A stretch of DNA of 64,000 nucleotides from contig CAYOJK010000001.1 in NCBI GenBank assembly GCA_964404285.1, forward strand, positions 372,001-436,000, given 5' to 3'. The stretch's first letter is position 1. Every line of letters starts with the position of its first letter. Shown here piece by piece: positions 26,703 to 36,409 of the stretch. The position numbers and the translations under genes were made by a program. The notes under the pieces were generated by a model, which searched no databases, was not told the origin of the DNA, and saw only the letters and a list, made by a program, of their open reading frames with translations. Source of the stretch: JBASEY01 sp964404285. GTDB taxonomy: Bacteria > CSSED10-310.

Positions 26703-27704
26703 GTGACTTTTGTTGAACATGAAAAAAAAATCTTCCAACAGATTATCGATATTTTCTATCAGTATGAAACATTTATAGTCACAGCTCATATCCGAGCGGA
26801 TGGCGATGCTATAGCAGCTATCTGTTATGTATCGGAAGTTCTTCGAAAGCTAGGCAAACGTGTTTGGTCGGTGATTGCAGACCCGCTTCCCGATCCACGG
26901 TATGATTTTCTCCCTGGATTTGGGCAAATCCTATCAACTCAAACAAGCAGACTTCCAGCTTCACCACAAGTAGCTATTGTATTGGATTCGCCCTCGTTGG
27001 ATCGCTTAGGCGATGCCGAAAAATGGGTCAAAACTTGCCCTGTTATCATTTGCATCGATCATCACCCTCGAAATGAAAATTTTTCCGTGTTAACCCTCGT
27101 CAACACCCAAGCTTCTTCAACATGTGAAATTCTCGCACTACTTGCCGCTTTTCTTCCAATTGACGTGACACCAGAGTTGGCGAATACACTCTATGCCGGC
27201 ATTCTTTTTGATACCGGAAATTTTCGTTTTTCAAATACGACCGGTAATACGTTGAGAATTGCAGCTGATTTGATAGATAAAGGCGCTAACCCGGAAAACA
27301 CAAGTCATCTTCTTTTTCACAAAACAAATATTCTCCGTCTAAAAACATTGGCCCAAGTGCTGCAAAGTACCGAACTACTCGATGGCGGAAAAATTGCTGT
27401 ATCACACCTTCCTCATGCCTTTTTTGCCAATCAGCATGGAATAGATCGAGAACTAGAAGGGTTCAGCAATCAAGCGCTTTCTATCGAGGGGGTTCAAGTT
27501 TCAATTTTCATGCGAGAGCTGGAGCCGGCGAATTTCAAGATTAGTCTTCGAGCAATTGGTAACTGGGATGTTGCGCGCGTTGCAGAAAAATTTGGGGGAG
27601 GAGGCCACCGGAAAGCTTCGGGCTGTAAAATACAAGGGGAATACATGTCTATCGTGACCAAATTGATCCAATATATCCACCAATTCAACCCGGGTTTTTA
27701 TTAA
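26703..27704 (+). CDS. nrnA: DHH/DHHA1 phosphoesterase, NrnA-like
   Basis: A bifunctional oligoribonuclease/pAp-phosphatase-like enzyme. DHH-family metal motifs are visible: AHIRADGDA, the single Asp in LDSPSLDR, and IDHHPRN. The DHHA1 part ends in GGGGHRKASG, the nucleotide-binding glycine loop. I choose GTG at 26703 (333 residues) because AAGGG lies six bases before it and the family is of that length. An in-frame ATG at 26595 would add 36 residues unlike the family. It recycles short RNA or the nucleotide pAp. The sulfotransferase-like gene starts 10 bases downstream; pAp is the by-product of PAPS-dependent sulfation, though this arylsulfotransferase family does not use PAPS. Confidence 0.85.
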   Translation: MTFVEHEKKIFQQIIDIFYQYETFIVTAHIRADGDAIAAICYVSEVLRKLGKRVWSVIADPLPDPRYDFLPGFGQILSTQTSRLPASPQVAIVLDSPSLDRLGDAEKWVKTCPVIICIDHHPRNENFSVLTLVNTQASSTCEILALLAAFLPIDVTPELANTLYAGILFDTGNFRFSNTTGNTLRIAADLIDKGANPENTSHLLFHKTNILRLKTLAQVLQSTELLDGGKIAVSHLPHAFFANQHGIDRELEGFSNQALSIEGVQVSIFMRELEPANFKISLRAIGNWDVARVAEKFGGGGHRKASGCKIQGEYMSIVTKLIQYIHQFNPGFY

Positions 27705-27713
27705 GGACAGATC

Positions 27714-29009
27714 ATGAAGAGATTCATATTTTTTATCCTGTTGTCGATTATAGTAATGTATTCAGCTGAATTCCTTGCTAGATCGAATGAAGCACAACAA
27801 CCTGTTTATCAAAATGAAATGTTACAACAAATCGATGAACCTTTTTCATTAGATGACGATTTGATTCAACAATTGGAAGCTCTGGGTTACTTAGGTGGCC
27901 ATGAGCCAGCTTCAGCAGCAGATGGTGTACAAAAGCTTTTACTGAGCGATGTCCAAAATGGATATAATCTTGTCATATCCGGACATGGTCCCGAGGTTGA
28001 TCTGATCAAGATGGACGGGACTATTCTTCACACATGGCGATATCCAAGAAATAAAGCCTTCCCGTCAAATGATGAAGAATCGTTTTTACCAGATAAAGCT
28101 CGAAGCTTCCGTCGAGCCCAGGTTTTACCCAATGGTGATTTGATCGGAATATACAACGGAACCGGTATGGTAAGATTAAACTGGAATTCTGAAATTATCT
28201 GGGCACAACCCGCTAAATGTCATCACGATCTGACCATTACTCCCAAAGGCCATATTTATACATTCGTTCAGAAAAGAAAAATATATGAGTCCTTTAACCC
28301 CAATGAATTCATATTTGATGAACATATTGTTCAACTAGATGCTTCGACCGGTAAAATAATTTCAAGCTTGTCTTTAATTGAGGCATTCACGTTTTCCCGC
28401 TATTCCCCATATCTGAAAAAGATACCGACTTCCGGCGATATTTTTCATGCAAACACAATCAGTTATATTGACAAAAAAACAGCCGATCTTTCATCGATAT
28501 ACCGACACGGCAATTTATTGATATCTATTCGCAATATGGATGCTATTGCGATCGTAGATCCCAACATGAAACGAGTTAAATGGGCATTGACCGGTCTGTG
28601 GTCATTCCAACACGAACCTTCCATTATGCCCAATGGTAATATTCTTCTTTTTGACAATGTTGGCGAGAATGGCCGATCGAAAGTTATAGAGTTCGACCCA
28701 ACAACTCAGAAAACAATTTGGACTTACAGCGATAGCGCTCAGACACCATTATTTTCTTCCACCTCTGGAGCCAGTTACCGTTTATCTAATAGTAATACTC
28801 TGATAGTTGAAAGCAATCGTGGCAGAGTTTTTGAGACCACTCCAAACCATGATATTGTTTGGGAATACATCAATGTTCACCGCTGGGGAGCGGAAAATCA
28901 TCTTGTCGCTACGCTATTCGATGTTCAGCGTATCCCTATGGATTTTTTCAATGCCGCAATTACCCGCACTCTGAATAGCCACAGCTTCGACACGTTTCAC
29001 ATCCATTGA
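27714..29009 (+). CDS. Arylsulfotransferase (ASST)-like secreted propeller protein
   Basis: A 431-residue exported protein with an N-terminal signal or anchor helix (residues 2-18) and a six-bladed propeller. The positions that are catalytic in E. coli arylsulfate sulfotransferase appear in order: H170/H171 (CHHDLT), H245 (DIFHANTI), R273 (SIRNMD) and H300 (QHEPSIMPNG). Near the N-terminus is LEALGYLGG (54-62), a short motif also seen at the ends of many sulfatases. The enzymes move sulfuryl groups from phenolic sulfates. The gene follows nrnA by 10 bases. Its last 50 bases run into the 3' end of nrdJ on the other strand. Confidence 0.78.
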   Translation: MKRFIFFILLSIIVMYSAEFLARSNEAQQPVYQNEMLQQIDEPFSLDDDLIQQLEALGYLGGHEPASAADGVQKLLLSDVQNGYNLVISGHGPEVDLIKMDGTILHTWRYPRNKAFPSNDEESFLPDKARSFRRAQVLPNGDLIGIYNGTGMVRLNWNSEIIWAQPAKCHHDLTITPKGHIYTFVQKRKIYESFNPNEFIFDEHIVQLDASTGKIISSLSLIEAFTFSRYSPYLKKIPTSGDIFHANTISYIDKKTADLSSIYRHGNLLISIRNMDAIAIVDPNMKRVKWALTGLWSFQHEPSIMPNGNILLFDNVGENGRSKVIEFDPTTQKTIWTYSDSAQTPLFSSTSGASYRLSNSNTLIVESNRGRVFETTPNHDIVWEYINVHRWGAENHLVATLFDVQRIPMDFFNAAITRTLNSHSFDTFHIH

Positions 29010-31260
29010 TATGCTCGACGACACCTCCACAATCAGGGCAAGCGCCCCGCTCTCTATCAATGTGAAACTCGTTCTTTTGATTCTTCTCCAGTGCAAGATA
29101 CCAATTCAAAGCTTTTGCAATAGCATCAGAGCAGGACAAGATTTTTTTTGAGCCGTAACCGCTGGGTTTATGACAACTGATTCCTATCAGTTGTTTAATG
29201 ATACTTTTAGGTTCGATACCAGAACGAAGAGCCAACGAACAAAGACGAGCAGTAGATTGGGTTTGTGAGGCAACACATCCGCCTGCTTTGCCTATTTGAG
29301 CAAAAACTTCAAAAGGTCTACCCTGCTCATCCTCATTAATTGTGACATATAAGCTTCCACAACCAGTTTCCATTTCAATCGTTTGCCCTGTGACACATAA
29401 AGGTCTTGGCCGCGGTTTAACGCCAACTCCGGCTCCAGCTGTCAAATGATCTGCCGAGACTTCAGTTTTTCCAGTGGACAAAACCTGTGCTTCTCGACTT
29501 CCATCACGATAAACTGTAATTCCTTTGCAGCCTAGCTTATAGGCGAGTTCAAAAGCTTGTTGCACATCTTCTAGCAAGGCATGAAAAGGAAAATTGATCG
29601 TTTTAGAAACGGCATTATGTGTATATTTTTGAAATGCCGCCTGCATTTTGACATGCCAATCCGGAGTGACATCATGTGCGGTCACAAAAATCTTACGGAG
29701 CTCTGCAGGAATTTCTACAATGTTCTGTACTGAGCCTTGAGTTGCGATTTTTTTCATAAGTTCCTTGGAGTAGAAGCCTCCATTTTTTGCCATTTGAAGT
29801 AAAAGAGGATGAACTTCTGTGAGTTCGTCCCCATCTAGAATTCGTCGTTTAAATGCTACTGCAAAAAGAGGTTCTATTCCGCTGGAGCATCCAGCGATAA
29901 TGGAAATCGTGCCTGTTGGCGCTATGGTCGTCACAGTCGCATTTCGGATCGGTCGTTCATCGGGCTTATCCCAAACTGATCCCGTATAATTGGGAAAAGC
30001 TCCTCGTTCTTCAGCTAAATCACGAGAAAATTCGACTGCACGTTGATTGATATGCGCCATAAGCTTTTCGCCCATTTGAACGGCAGCGTCTGAATTATAA
30101 GGAATCCCCATTCTTATCAACAAATCTGCAAATCCCATGATGCCTAAACCAATTTTTCGATTGGCCAAGGTTTTTTCCTGTATAGCAACCAAGGGATAAC
30201 GGTTCATCTCAATGACATCATCCAAAAATCGAACCGCAACCTTTATCGTTTCGTCAAGCCTTTGATAGTCAATTGAAACACTTTCACCGGTTTGAATGAC
30301 CATTTTGGCTAAATTGATGGAGCCAAGATTACATGATTCGAATGGAAGGAGCGGTTGCTCCCCACACGGGTTGGTCGATTCAATTTCACCAACATGTGGA
30401 GTGGGATTATCAGCATTCACTCTATCAATAAAAACAATTCCAGGTTCCCCATTTTTCCATGCTTGTTGAACAATTAAATCGAAAATTTTTTGTGCATCTT
30501 CATGCTTTTGAACCTGGCCCGTTCGTGGGTTGATCAGAGGGTATTCACCTCCATTTTTAACGGCTTCCATAAAAGTATCAGTCAACGCCACGGAAATATT
30601 AAAATTGTTCAGCTTAGCCTGCTCATTTTTACATCCGATAAATTCGACGATATCCGGATGATCTACTCGAAGAATAGCCATATTTGCACCGCGCCGCGTT
30701 CCACCTTGTTTGATCGCTTCCGTTGCAGAGTCAAACACATGCATAAATGTTACCGGACCACTTGCTACCCCACTTGTACTTTGAACCCGATCATCTTTGG
30801 GGCGAACACGTGAAAAACCAAATCCCGTTCCGCCACCGGATTTATGGATCAATGCCGTGTCTCGCACCGTGTTGAAAATACTCTCGATAGAATCCTGGAC
30901 AGGTAAAACAAAGCACGCAGATAATTGCTGAAGATCCCTGCCGGCATTCATTAATGTTGGTGAATTCGGCAAAAATTCCATCGATGCCATTACCTGAAAA
31001 AACTTTTCTTCCATCTCCTTCACAGTCTCTTCACCGACAAACCGTCTTTCCGCAAGCGCAATGTTCGCCGCTACACGCCTAAACATTTGAACCGGCGTTT
31101 CAATAACCTGCCCATCTTCATCTTTTCGTAAATATCGCCGTTCAAGAACAACCCGAGCATTTTCAGATAAATCAATGGTAAAATCATCCGGCACTCTGTT
31201 GCGCAAAGATGAAGAAACCGTAATATTTCCAGATGCCCCGGGTTTTCGAGACTGATCCAT
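28960..31260 (-). CDS. nrdJ: Adenosylcobalamin-dependent (class II) ribonucleotide reductase
   Basis: A 766-residue enzyme that makes deoxynucleotides with B12 as radical source, so it works with or without oxygen. Visible landmarks are the first redox Cys in QLSACFVLP, the active-site NPCGEQ with its partner Cys in FESCNLGS, the STxCGEQ-type substrate loop, and PTGTISIIAG. The C-terminal tail has the cysteine-rich pattern CPDC...CETCRSC, used to shuttle electrons or hold zinc. The leader is only 111 bases and shows no cobalamin riboswitch. The 3' end overlaps the arylsulfotransferase-like gene by 50 bases. Confidence 0.95.
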   Translation of the reverse strand: MDQSRKPGASGNITVSSSLRNRVPDDFTIDLSENARVVLERRYLRKDEDGQVIETPVQMFRRVAANIALAERRFVGEETVKEMEEKFFQVMASMEFLPNSPTLMNAGRDLQQLSACFVLPVQDSIESIFNTVRDTALIHKSGGGTGFGFSRVRPKDDRVQSTSGVASGPVTFMHVFDSATEAIKQGGTRRGANMAILRVDHPDIVEFIGCKNEQAKLNNFNISVALTDTFMEAVKNGGEYPLINPRTGQVQKHEDAQKIFDLIVQQAWKNGEPGIVFIDRVNADNPTPHVGEIESTNPCGEQPLLPFESCNLGSINLAKMVIQTGESVSIDYQRLDETIKVAVRFLDDVIEMNRYPLVAIQEKTLANRKIGLGIMGFADLLIRMGIPYNSDAAVQMGEKLMAHINQRAVEFSRDLAEERGAFPNYTGSVWDKPDERPIRNATVTTIAPTGTISIIAGCSSGIEPLFAVAFKRRILDGDELTEVHPLLLQMAKNGGFYSKELMKKIATQGSVQNIVEIPAELRKIFVTAHDVTPDWHVKMQAAFQKYTHNAVSKTINFPFHALLEDVQQAFELAYKLGCKGITVYRDGSREAQVLSTGKTEVSADHLTAGAGVGVKPRPRPLCVTGQTIEMETGCGSLYVTINEDEQGRPFEVFAQIGKAGGCVASQTQSTARLCSLALRSGIEPKSIIKQLIGISCHKPSGYGSKKILSCSDAIAKALNWYLALEKNQKNEFHIDRERGACPDCGGVVEHINGCETCRSCGYSECG

Positions 31261-31335
31261 TATGAATTCCTTTCAAACAAAAAAAATTTATTACAAACCT
31301 GATGTCATTTACTCAACGACTTGTAGTTATCATCA

Positions 31336-31365
31336 TTTATAACACAAGATGCAGATATTGATCAA
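31336..31365 (-). promoter_or_regulatory. Promoter candidate for nrdJ
   Basis: On the minus strand TTGATC (31360-31365) and TATAAA (31336-31341) are 18 bases apart. A transcript would begin near 31329, giving a leader of about 70 nt. No NrdR box pair is recognisable in the gap. Confidence 0.4.
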
Positions 31366-31371
31366 GAGAAT

Positions 31372-31782
31372 TCAATTTAAAATTTCCAGTTTTACGCAAG
31401 CTAATCCCTCTTTTACCATGCCTATTTTCTGGGCTGCTTTAAAAGATAAATCAATGATTCGATCACCTTTGAACGGACCCCTATCATTTATTGTGACCTT
31501 AACCGATTTTCCATTACTCAGATGAGTAACTTTGACTCTTGTTCCAAAAGGTAAAAATGGATGAGCTGCCGTCAAGTTCCGCATATTGTATCTTTCACCA
31601 CTGGCCGTAAATCTCCTGTGATACTCTTTCCCATACCAGGACGCCATGCCGATATATGTTTCTTTTTGATATGCGCGGCGGTGAGAGGTGATGCAACCGG
31701 TTGCTAGAAGCATTCCAATCATCAATAGAAGAAAACTTATCCAACGTGATGGAGAGATAATAAAACGATTAGGGGTCACCAC
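31372..31782 (-). CDS. rlpA: RlpA-like septal lipoprotein
   Basis: A 136-residue outer-membrane-type lipoprotein with lipobox LATGC (Cys30) and a double-psi beta-barrel domain from ASWYG to the end. The active-site pattern TINDRGPF is present. RlpA is a lytic transglycosylase that cuts glycan strands lacking stem peptides at the septum. There is no C-terminal SPOR domain, unlike many proteobacterial RlpA. The start is GTG at 31782 or 31779; the latter overlaps the pyrK stop as GTGA. It is the last gene before nrdJ, which has its own promoter candidate. Confidence 0.9.
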   Translation of the reverse strand: MVTPNRFIISPSRWISFLLLMIGMLLATGCITSHRRAYQKETYIGMASWYGKEYHRRFTASGERYNMRNLTAAHPFLPFGTRVKVTHLSNGKSVKVTINDRGPFKGDRIIDLSFKAAQKIGMVKEGLACVKLEILN

Positions 31783-32552
31783 TCATCACCCAGAATATTC
31801 ACATCAAAAACAGGGCCTTCCGTACAAACTCTGAGAGGTCCTTTTGGTGTTTGAACAATACAGCCCAGACAAGCGCCAATGCCACACCCCATATGCTCTT
31901 CCAAAGATATGAACGTCGGTATTTTTCGCTCTAAACCTATTTCTGAAACCACCTTTAACATAGGTTTGGGCCCACACGCATACAGTATCGGGTCCGGGGG
32001 CTTGTCATTTAGAAAATCAATTAAAGGTTCTGTGACAAGGCCTTTAGCGCCTTTCTCTCCACTTTCTGTGGCAATTTTCACGATTACACCATATTGCTCA
32101 AATTTCTTTTCGCACACAATGTCTTTTGCCGTTCGAGCTCCAAGAAAAGCAACAATTGGACCATCTTGTTTCTGGGCTAGAATACGAGCGAGAAAGACCA
32201 TTGGAGGTGTTCCTATGCCACCGCAAACCAACAAAGTCGTTTGATGCTTCAGGTCAAGATTGAAACCATTCCCAAGAGGCCCCACTATATCCAGATCATC
32301 ACCCACATTCCTAGTTGACAAGAGCTGAGTTCCTTTGCCGACAACATTGTACAGCAATTCCAAAACACCGGTTGCTGGATCGGCATCCATGATAGAGATT
32401 GGTCTACGAAGCAATGGATCGCAATGAGAAGACGTTATTTTGATCATCACGAATTGACCAGGCCCAGCGGTTCGCGCAATCTCTGGAGCTAAAAGGCGCA
32501 ATAAATAATAACCTGAATTCAGTAATTCATGCGTTAGAATACGGCACTTCAT
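31776..32552 (-). CDS. pyrK: Dihydroorotate dehydrogenase electron transfer subunit
   Basis: A 258-residue iron-sulfur flavoprotein that passes electrons from dihydroorotate dehydrogenase PyrD to NAD+. The FAD-binding part (RRPISIMD) and the NAD-binding part (VCGGIGTPPMVFLA) precede a 2Fe-2S site with Cys in MGCGIGACLGC and VCTEG. The ATG at 32552 lies one base after the lptD stop, so I prefer it to an upstream Met at 32585 inside lptD. No pyrD gene is in the window. The placement after lptD is unusual, since pyrK normally neighbours pyrD. Confidence 0.9.
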   Translation of the reverse strand: MKCRILTHELLNSGYYLLRLLAPEIARTAGPGQFVMIKITSSHCDPLLRRPISIMDADPATGVLELLYNVVGKGTQLLSTRNVGDDLDIVGPLGNGFNLDLKHQTTLLVCGGIGTPPMVFLARILAQKQDGPIVAFLGARTAKDIVCEKKFEQYGVIVKIATESGEKGAKGLVTEPLIDFLNDKPPDPILYACGPKPMLKVVSEIGLERKIPTFISLEEHMGCGIGACLGCIVQTPKGPLRVCTEGPVFDVNILGDEW

Positions 32553-32553
32553 T

Positions 32554-35139
32554 TCAATCCGAACTCCCCCACCAGAACTTGCCAAACGTATCTGTGTCTA
32601 TTGTGTCTATATTTTTAAAATGAAAGGACAACCCAAATTTAATTTCTGGATCATTTTCATATGTTCCTGTCAAGAAATCATATTCTCGATTGTTTTTATA
32701 ATAGGAATGTAAGGTAATTCCCCAACATTGAGCTTGATAAGTTATGTCTAAAAATAAATACGGGGAATAATCTTTGGAAAAATCATATTTAATCCACGAA
32801 GCAAAACTCCAAGAATCATTCAACGACATACCACCCTCCAACGCTAAAGAATGAATGTCATAGAAATCATTCAAAAACTGCTTCGCATAATCCCAACGCA
32901 GCCCAAATTCCCAGTTTTTTTGCTTTAAATGCCCATAAATATACCCATTTGAAAAGGAATCATGCCATGGATCGTATTCAATTTTTCCCGACAAATATAT
33001 ATTGGCAAGTGGATTGATCGTCAGGTTCAATGCAATATTACTTAATGGGTAATAAATCCGTTCATCCTGTCCCGGTAAAACTTCACGATTCTCCCATCGC
33101 TGCTTTTTGAGAAAATCGTAAGTCTGGCTGATTGTCAAAAACCCGAATTCCCTAATAGAACCGCTCTGTGGCTGAAAAGCTTCTTTGCTATCCTTATCAG
33201 TTGAATCTTCTTCATCAGAAGCCGCTTTATCAACACCAGGTTTGGCATCTTTACCCAAACCTGCCTTTTTCTGACTTTGTTCTTGCTTGGATTTCAATTT
33301 CATCAACAGCCGTGTCGATACTGAATAAGTCAATTTGGTACCCGGTTCCAAATAATCATTGGGGTCGAAATACAACAACCTTTCCTGGCCGATCAATTCG
33401 GGGGTATAGTCCAAGGATATTTTAGGTTCTATAATATGCTTCATTCTTGAAAGGGTTTTATATCCTAAAAAATCAAATATCCGATAAATTTTAGGACCAG
33501 TAAAATCAATACCAGTTTGAAACGAGTGGCGAAAAAAACCACTGCCAACCTGGCTCAACCCTCTCTGCCAGGACATCTCTGGTTCTTCTGGAACAAATTT
33601 ATACGTTGCCCATGTATCGCCAACAAAACGAGGATCATAGGTTTTGGAAGCACTCCAAAAACGCTCATCAACTGAAACCCAAGGGTAAATATTCATCCAA
33701 GGTATCTGGTTAAATTCATAACCCGTGGATGCAAAGATTGAATAACGAAATGAATCACGCTCCAGTACCCGTCGCTCCGTTACATGGCCTTCTCCAGTAT
33801 CTATCGAAGCCATCTCACTGGTCCCCTTTTTTATATTCTCACCTTTGAGTTTTAGCTGCCAACGCAAATCGTCAAATAGATATTTCCATCCAGTGAAATA
33901 CTCTATTCTGGGCATATATTGAAGATGATCATCATAATATTGGCGGATGTTTTTTTGATATGTCCCATCTATCACCATTCCCGATGTTCCCCAATAACGC
34001 GTCAAACTCACTCGGCTATCCAGATATTGAGTTATACCCTGATTCCAATCGCCGTAGTCACCAGTAAACGCCTCGTCGCTTTGATAGATAAGGTTGGCTG
34101 TTCCACGAATATCAAAAGGAAACATCGCATTTTGTTCATACGTGCCTCTCCAACGATCAAGAGGTTCTCGATTGATGCTGGGCGAATTTCTCTCTCGGAT
34201 GTGCTCAAAATTAACTACCCCTTTAGTCAATGGATTGAAAGCATTACGAAACTGGAACTGTTTTTGAAGCCCAATATTAGTGTAATAGGTTATTCCGGCG
34301 GTTGCGTCCAAATAGTCATTTATGCACAAGAAAAAATCGTGTGAATACATCATTCCACGAGTTGTGCTCCAGTTGACATTTGGGGTCAGCAGTCCTGTCG
34401 TTCGTTCGGTTTTGGTAGGATAGAAAAAATATGGGCTCCAAAACACTGGTATATTCCGAATCCAGGCGGAAACATTGTTCATATGGACATAGTTTTCAAG
34501 CCGTAAAACGGCGTATTTTGTTTTAAACTTCCAGGCCGGTTTGAGTCCTGAGCAAGCAGTAATCGTGCCTTTGTGAATAATGTATTGACCTTGTCCATTT
34601 TTCTCGAAATCCGGTATTTTTTCCAAGACATCCGATTCAAGGTATAAATGCGGTTCTATGGCAGCCCTGGCATTACTGATCCAGCCTGTACCGGTATTGA
34701 AGTTAAAAATAATCTCATCCCCAGTCATGATATCTTGGTCAAATTCCATCACGACATGGCCTCGCGCTTCAATTTCACCGGACCATTGATAAATACGTAC
34801 CCAGTCAGCTTTTAATTTGAACATATCTTTCCAAATTTCCACGTTACCGGATAAAATAAACGTTCTTGTTTCATCATCAATTTCTTGAAAATCCGCTGTG
34901 AATAAGATCGGTGATTCCCTCGCCATTAATGATTCATAAGCTGCTCGTTTTCTTTTAAACGCTTCTTGCATGAGTTCTCGATCAGTTTTCTCTTTGAACT
35001 GAGCATCTTGAAACCGACTGAACAAATCTGAATCATCTCCTGTCGACTGCAGTAGTGTTTGCGCATTGACGCTCAAAGATGCCATCAATATCGCTAGCAG
35101 AATAGTCGGCAACCAATGAGATGAATTCAATTCAAGCAC
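32554..35139 (-). CDS. lptD: LPS assembly protein LptD
   Basis: An 861-residue outer-membrane beta-barrel that inserts lipopolysaccharide into the outer leaflet. The signal peptide covers residues 1-26. An OstA/LptA-like jellyroll follows (about 75-150, ILSGNVEIW and GDEIIFNF), then the barrel (about 250-860) with alternating strands rich in Tyr and Trp. A charged low-complexity segment (KSKQEQSQKK to DKDSKE) lies in an extracellular or periplasmic loop. The gene shows that the cell has an outer membrane with LPS. It lies between accD and pyrK in one minus-strand operon. Confidence 0.93.
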   Translation of the reverse strand: MLELNSSHWLPTILLAILMASLSVNAQTLLQSTGDDSDLFSRFQDAQFKEKTDRELMQEAFKRKRAAYESLMARESPILFTADFQEIDDETRTFILSGNVEIWKDMFKLKADWVRIYQWSGEIEARGHVVMEFDQDIMTGDEIIFNFNTGTGWISNARAAIEPHLYLESDVLEKIPDFEKNGQGQYIIHKGTITACSGLKPAWKFKTKYAVLRLENYVHMNNVSAWIRNIPVFWSPYFFYPTKTERTTGLLTPNVNWSTTRGMMYSHDFFLCINDYLDATAGITYYTNIGLQKQFQFRNAFNPLTKGVVNFEHIRERNSPSINREPLDRWRGTYEQNAMFPFDIRGTANLIYQSDEAFTGDYGDWNQGITQYLDSRVSLTRYWGTSGMVIDGTYQKNIRQYYDDHLQYMPRIEYFTGWKYLFDDLRWQLKLKGENIKKGTSEMASIDTGEGHVTERRVLERDSFRYSIFASTGYEFNQIPWMNIYPWVSVDERFWSASKTYDPRFVGDTWATYKFVPEEPEMSWQRGLSQVGSGFFRHSFQTGIDFTGPKIYRIFDFLGYKTLSRMKHIIEPKISLDYTPELIGQERLLYFDPNDYLEPGTKLTYSVSTRLLMKLKSKQEQSQKKAGLGKDAKPGVDKAASDEEDSTDKDSKEAFQPQSGSIREFGFLTISQTYDFLKKQRWENREVLPGQDERIYYPLSNIALNLTINPLANIYLSGKIEYDPWHDSFSNGYIYGHLKQKNWEFGLRWDYAKQFLNDFYDIHSLALEGGMSLNDSWSFASWIKYDFSKDYSPYLFLDITYQAQCWGITLHSYYKNNREYDFLTGTYENDPEIKFGLSFHFKNIDTIDTDTFGKFWWGSSD

Positions 35140-35168
35140 TCCCGATAATACTTTCGGGACAGATATTT

Positions 35169-35954
35169 TTAGGACATTGTTGGGGCATCTGATAAAATGC
35201 CTATAATTCGACCGATTGTTTCTTTCATCTGATTTCGGTGAACTACCATGTCAACCAGCCCATGTTCCTGACAAAATTCAGGTCGTTGAAAACCAGCAGG
35301 AAGTTCGCCTCCTATCGTCTGAGCAATAACCCGGGGACCTGCAAAACCTATTAGGGCGCCCTTTTCAGCCACGATCAGATCGCCTAAGGAAGCAAAACTT
35401 GCCATAGCTCCTGCTGTTGATGGGTCTGTTAAAATTGAAATAAATGGGATTCCATTTTGTCTTAATTTTCCACAAGCATAAGAGGTTTTAACCAGCTGCA
35501 TCAGTGAAAAGAACCCTTCTTGCATTCTGGCTCCTCCTGAACAGGAAACAGTGATAAACGGTATTCGTTCCTGTAAAGACCGCTCGGCGCCCCGTGTGAT
35601 TTTTTCTCCAACCACCGCTCCCATGCTTCCACCCATGAAGAAAAAGTCCAGAATTGACGAAGACACTTTGCGGCCGTTAATTTTCCCAACAAAATTCCCG
35701 CAGGCATCATCCATGCCGGTTTTCTCCCAGGCTTCCTTCAGGCGATCTCCATAGGCTTTGGAATCAACAAATTTCAACGGATCAGTAGCATAGAGCGAAC
35801 TGTCAACCTCTTTCCATTTACCTTTATCGTAAAGCAAAGCAGCCCACTCTGTAGCCGGCATCCGGTGATGATGATCACAATGTGGACAAACTCTAAAATC
35901 CAATTTGAATTGATTGTCGTCTATTTCTTTTGAACAGTTTTTACATACTGCCAT
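35169..35954 (-). CDS. accD: Acetyl-CoA carboxylase carboxyltransferase subunit beta
   Basis: A 261-residue subunit of the fatty-acid-committing enzyme acetyl-CoA carboxylase. The N-terminal zinc ribbon uses C4, C7, C23 and C26. The carboxyltransferase core has FFFMGGSMGAVVGEK, SGGARMQEG and the glycine-rich ending GFAGPRVIAQT. I start at the ATG at 35954, which has a perfect AGGAGG six bases before; an upstream start would add 22 unrelated residues. The partner accA is not in the window. The gene follows trxA by 81 bases and precedes lptD by 29. Confidence 0.95.
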   Translation of the reverse strand: MAVCKNCSKEIDDNQFKLDFRVCPHCDHHHRMPATEWAALLYDKGKWKEVDSSLYATDPLKFVDSKAYGDRLKEAWEKTGMDDACGNFVGKINGRKVSSSILDFFFMGGSMGAVVGEKITRGAERSLQERIPFITVSCSGGARMQEGFFSLMQLVKTSYACGKLRQNGIPFISILTDPSTAGAMASFASLGDLIVAEKGALIGFAGPRVIAQTIGGELPAGFQRPEFCQEHGLVDMVVHRNQMKETIGRIIGILSDAPTMS

Positions 35955-36035
35955 TTTAACCTCCTGATACACCCACGCATATGCATCATACGCTACAGGA
36001 TGGTTTTTGTCATCAATCAAAAAAAATTAAGCGGA

Positions 36036-36362
36036 TCAACTATTCGATCGAACAAGATGCAAAATATCAGCTTTCGACATCAAACCAACTATTTGTTTTA
36101 CAATCTTGCCGCCTTTAAACAAGATAAATGTCGGTATGCCCGAAATACCATATTTCATAGCTAACTCACCATTGTTATCGACATTGACTTTGTACACAGA
36201 GACAGACGCCGACATTTCTTGTGCGATTTCTTCCAAAATAGGTGACGCAAGACGGCACGGCCCACACCATGGCGCCCAAAAGTCCACCAAAATCAATCCC
36301 GTTCCTTTGATAACCTTATCATCAAATTCTTTTGCGTTTATTTCTTTTACAAATTCCGACAT
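36036..36362 (-). CDS. trxA: Thioredoxin
   Basis: A 108-residue classical thioredoxin with active site WAPWCGPC (Cys33 and Cys36), the cis-proline motif GIPT and the usual closing glycine. It reduces disulfides in the cytosol. NrdJ, whose gene lies 5 kb downstream on the same strand, needs such an electron donor. It lies 47 bases after the DUF4416 gene and is probably co-transcribed with accD. Confidence 0.95.
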   Translation of the reverse strand: MSEFVKEINAKEFDDKVIKGTGLILVDFWAPWCGPCRLASPILEEIAQEMSASVSVYKVNVDNNGELAMKYGISGIPTFILFKGGKIVKQIVGLMSKADILHLVRSNS

Positions 36363-36409
36363 GCTTTGCTCCTCTCTCCAATGACAATTTGAATTAATCT
36401 TATGATTGT

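Noticed and set aside
31261..31371. Cobalamin riboswitch before nrdJ
   Set aside because: The gap is too short and shows no B12 box.
32553..32585. Earlier start of pyrK inside lptD
   Set aside because: The ATG at 32552 follows the lptD stop by one base and gives the usual PyrK N-terminus.
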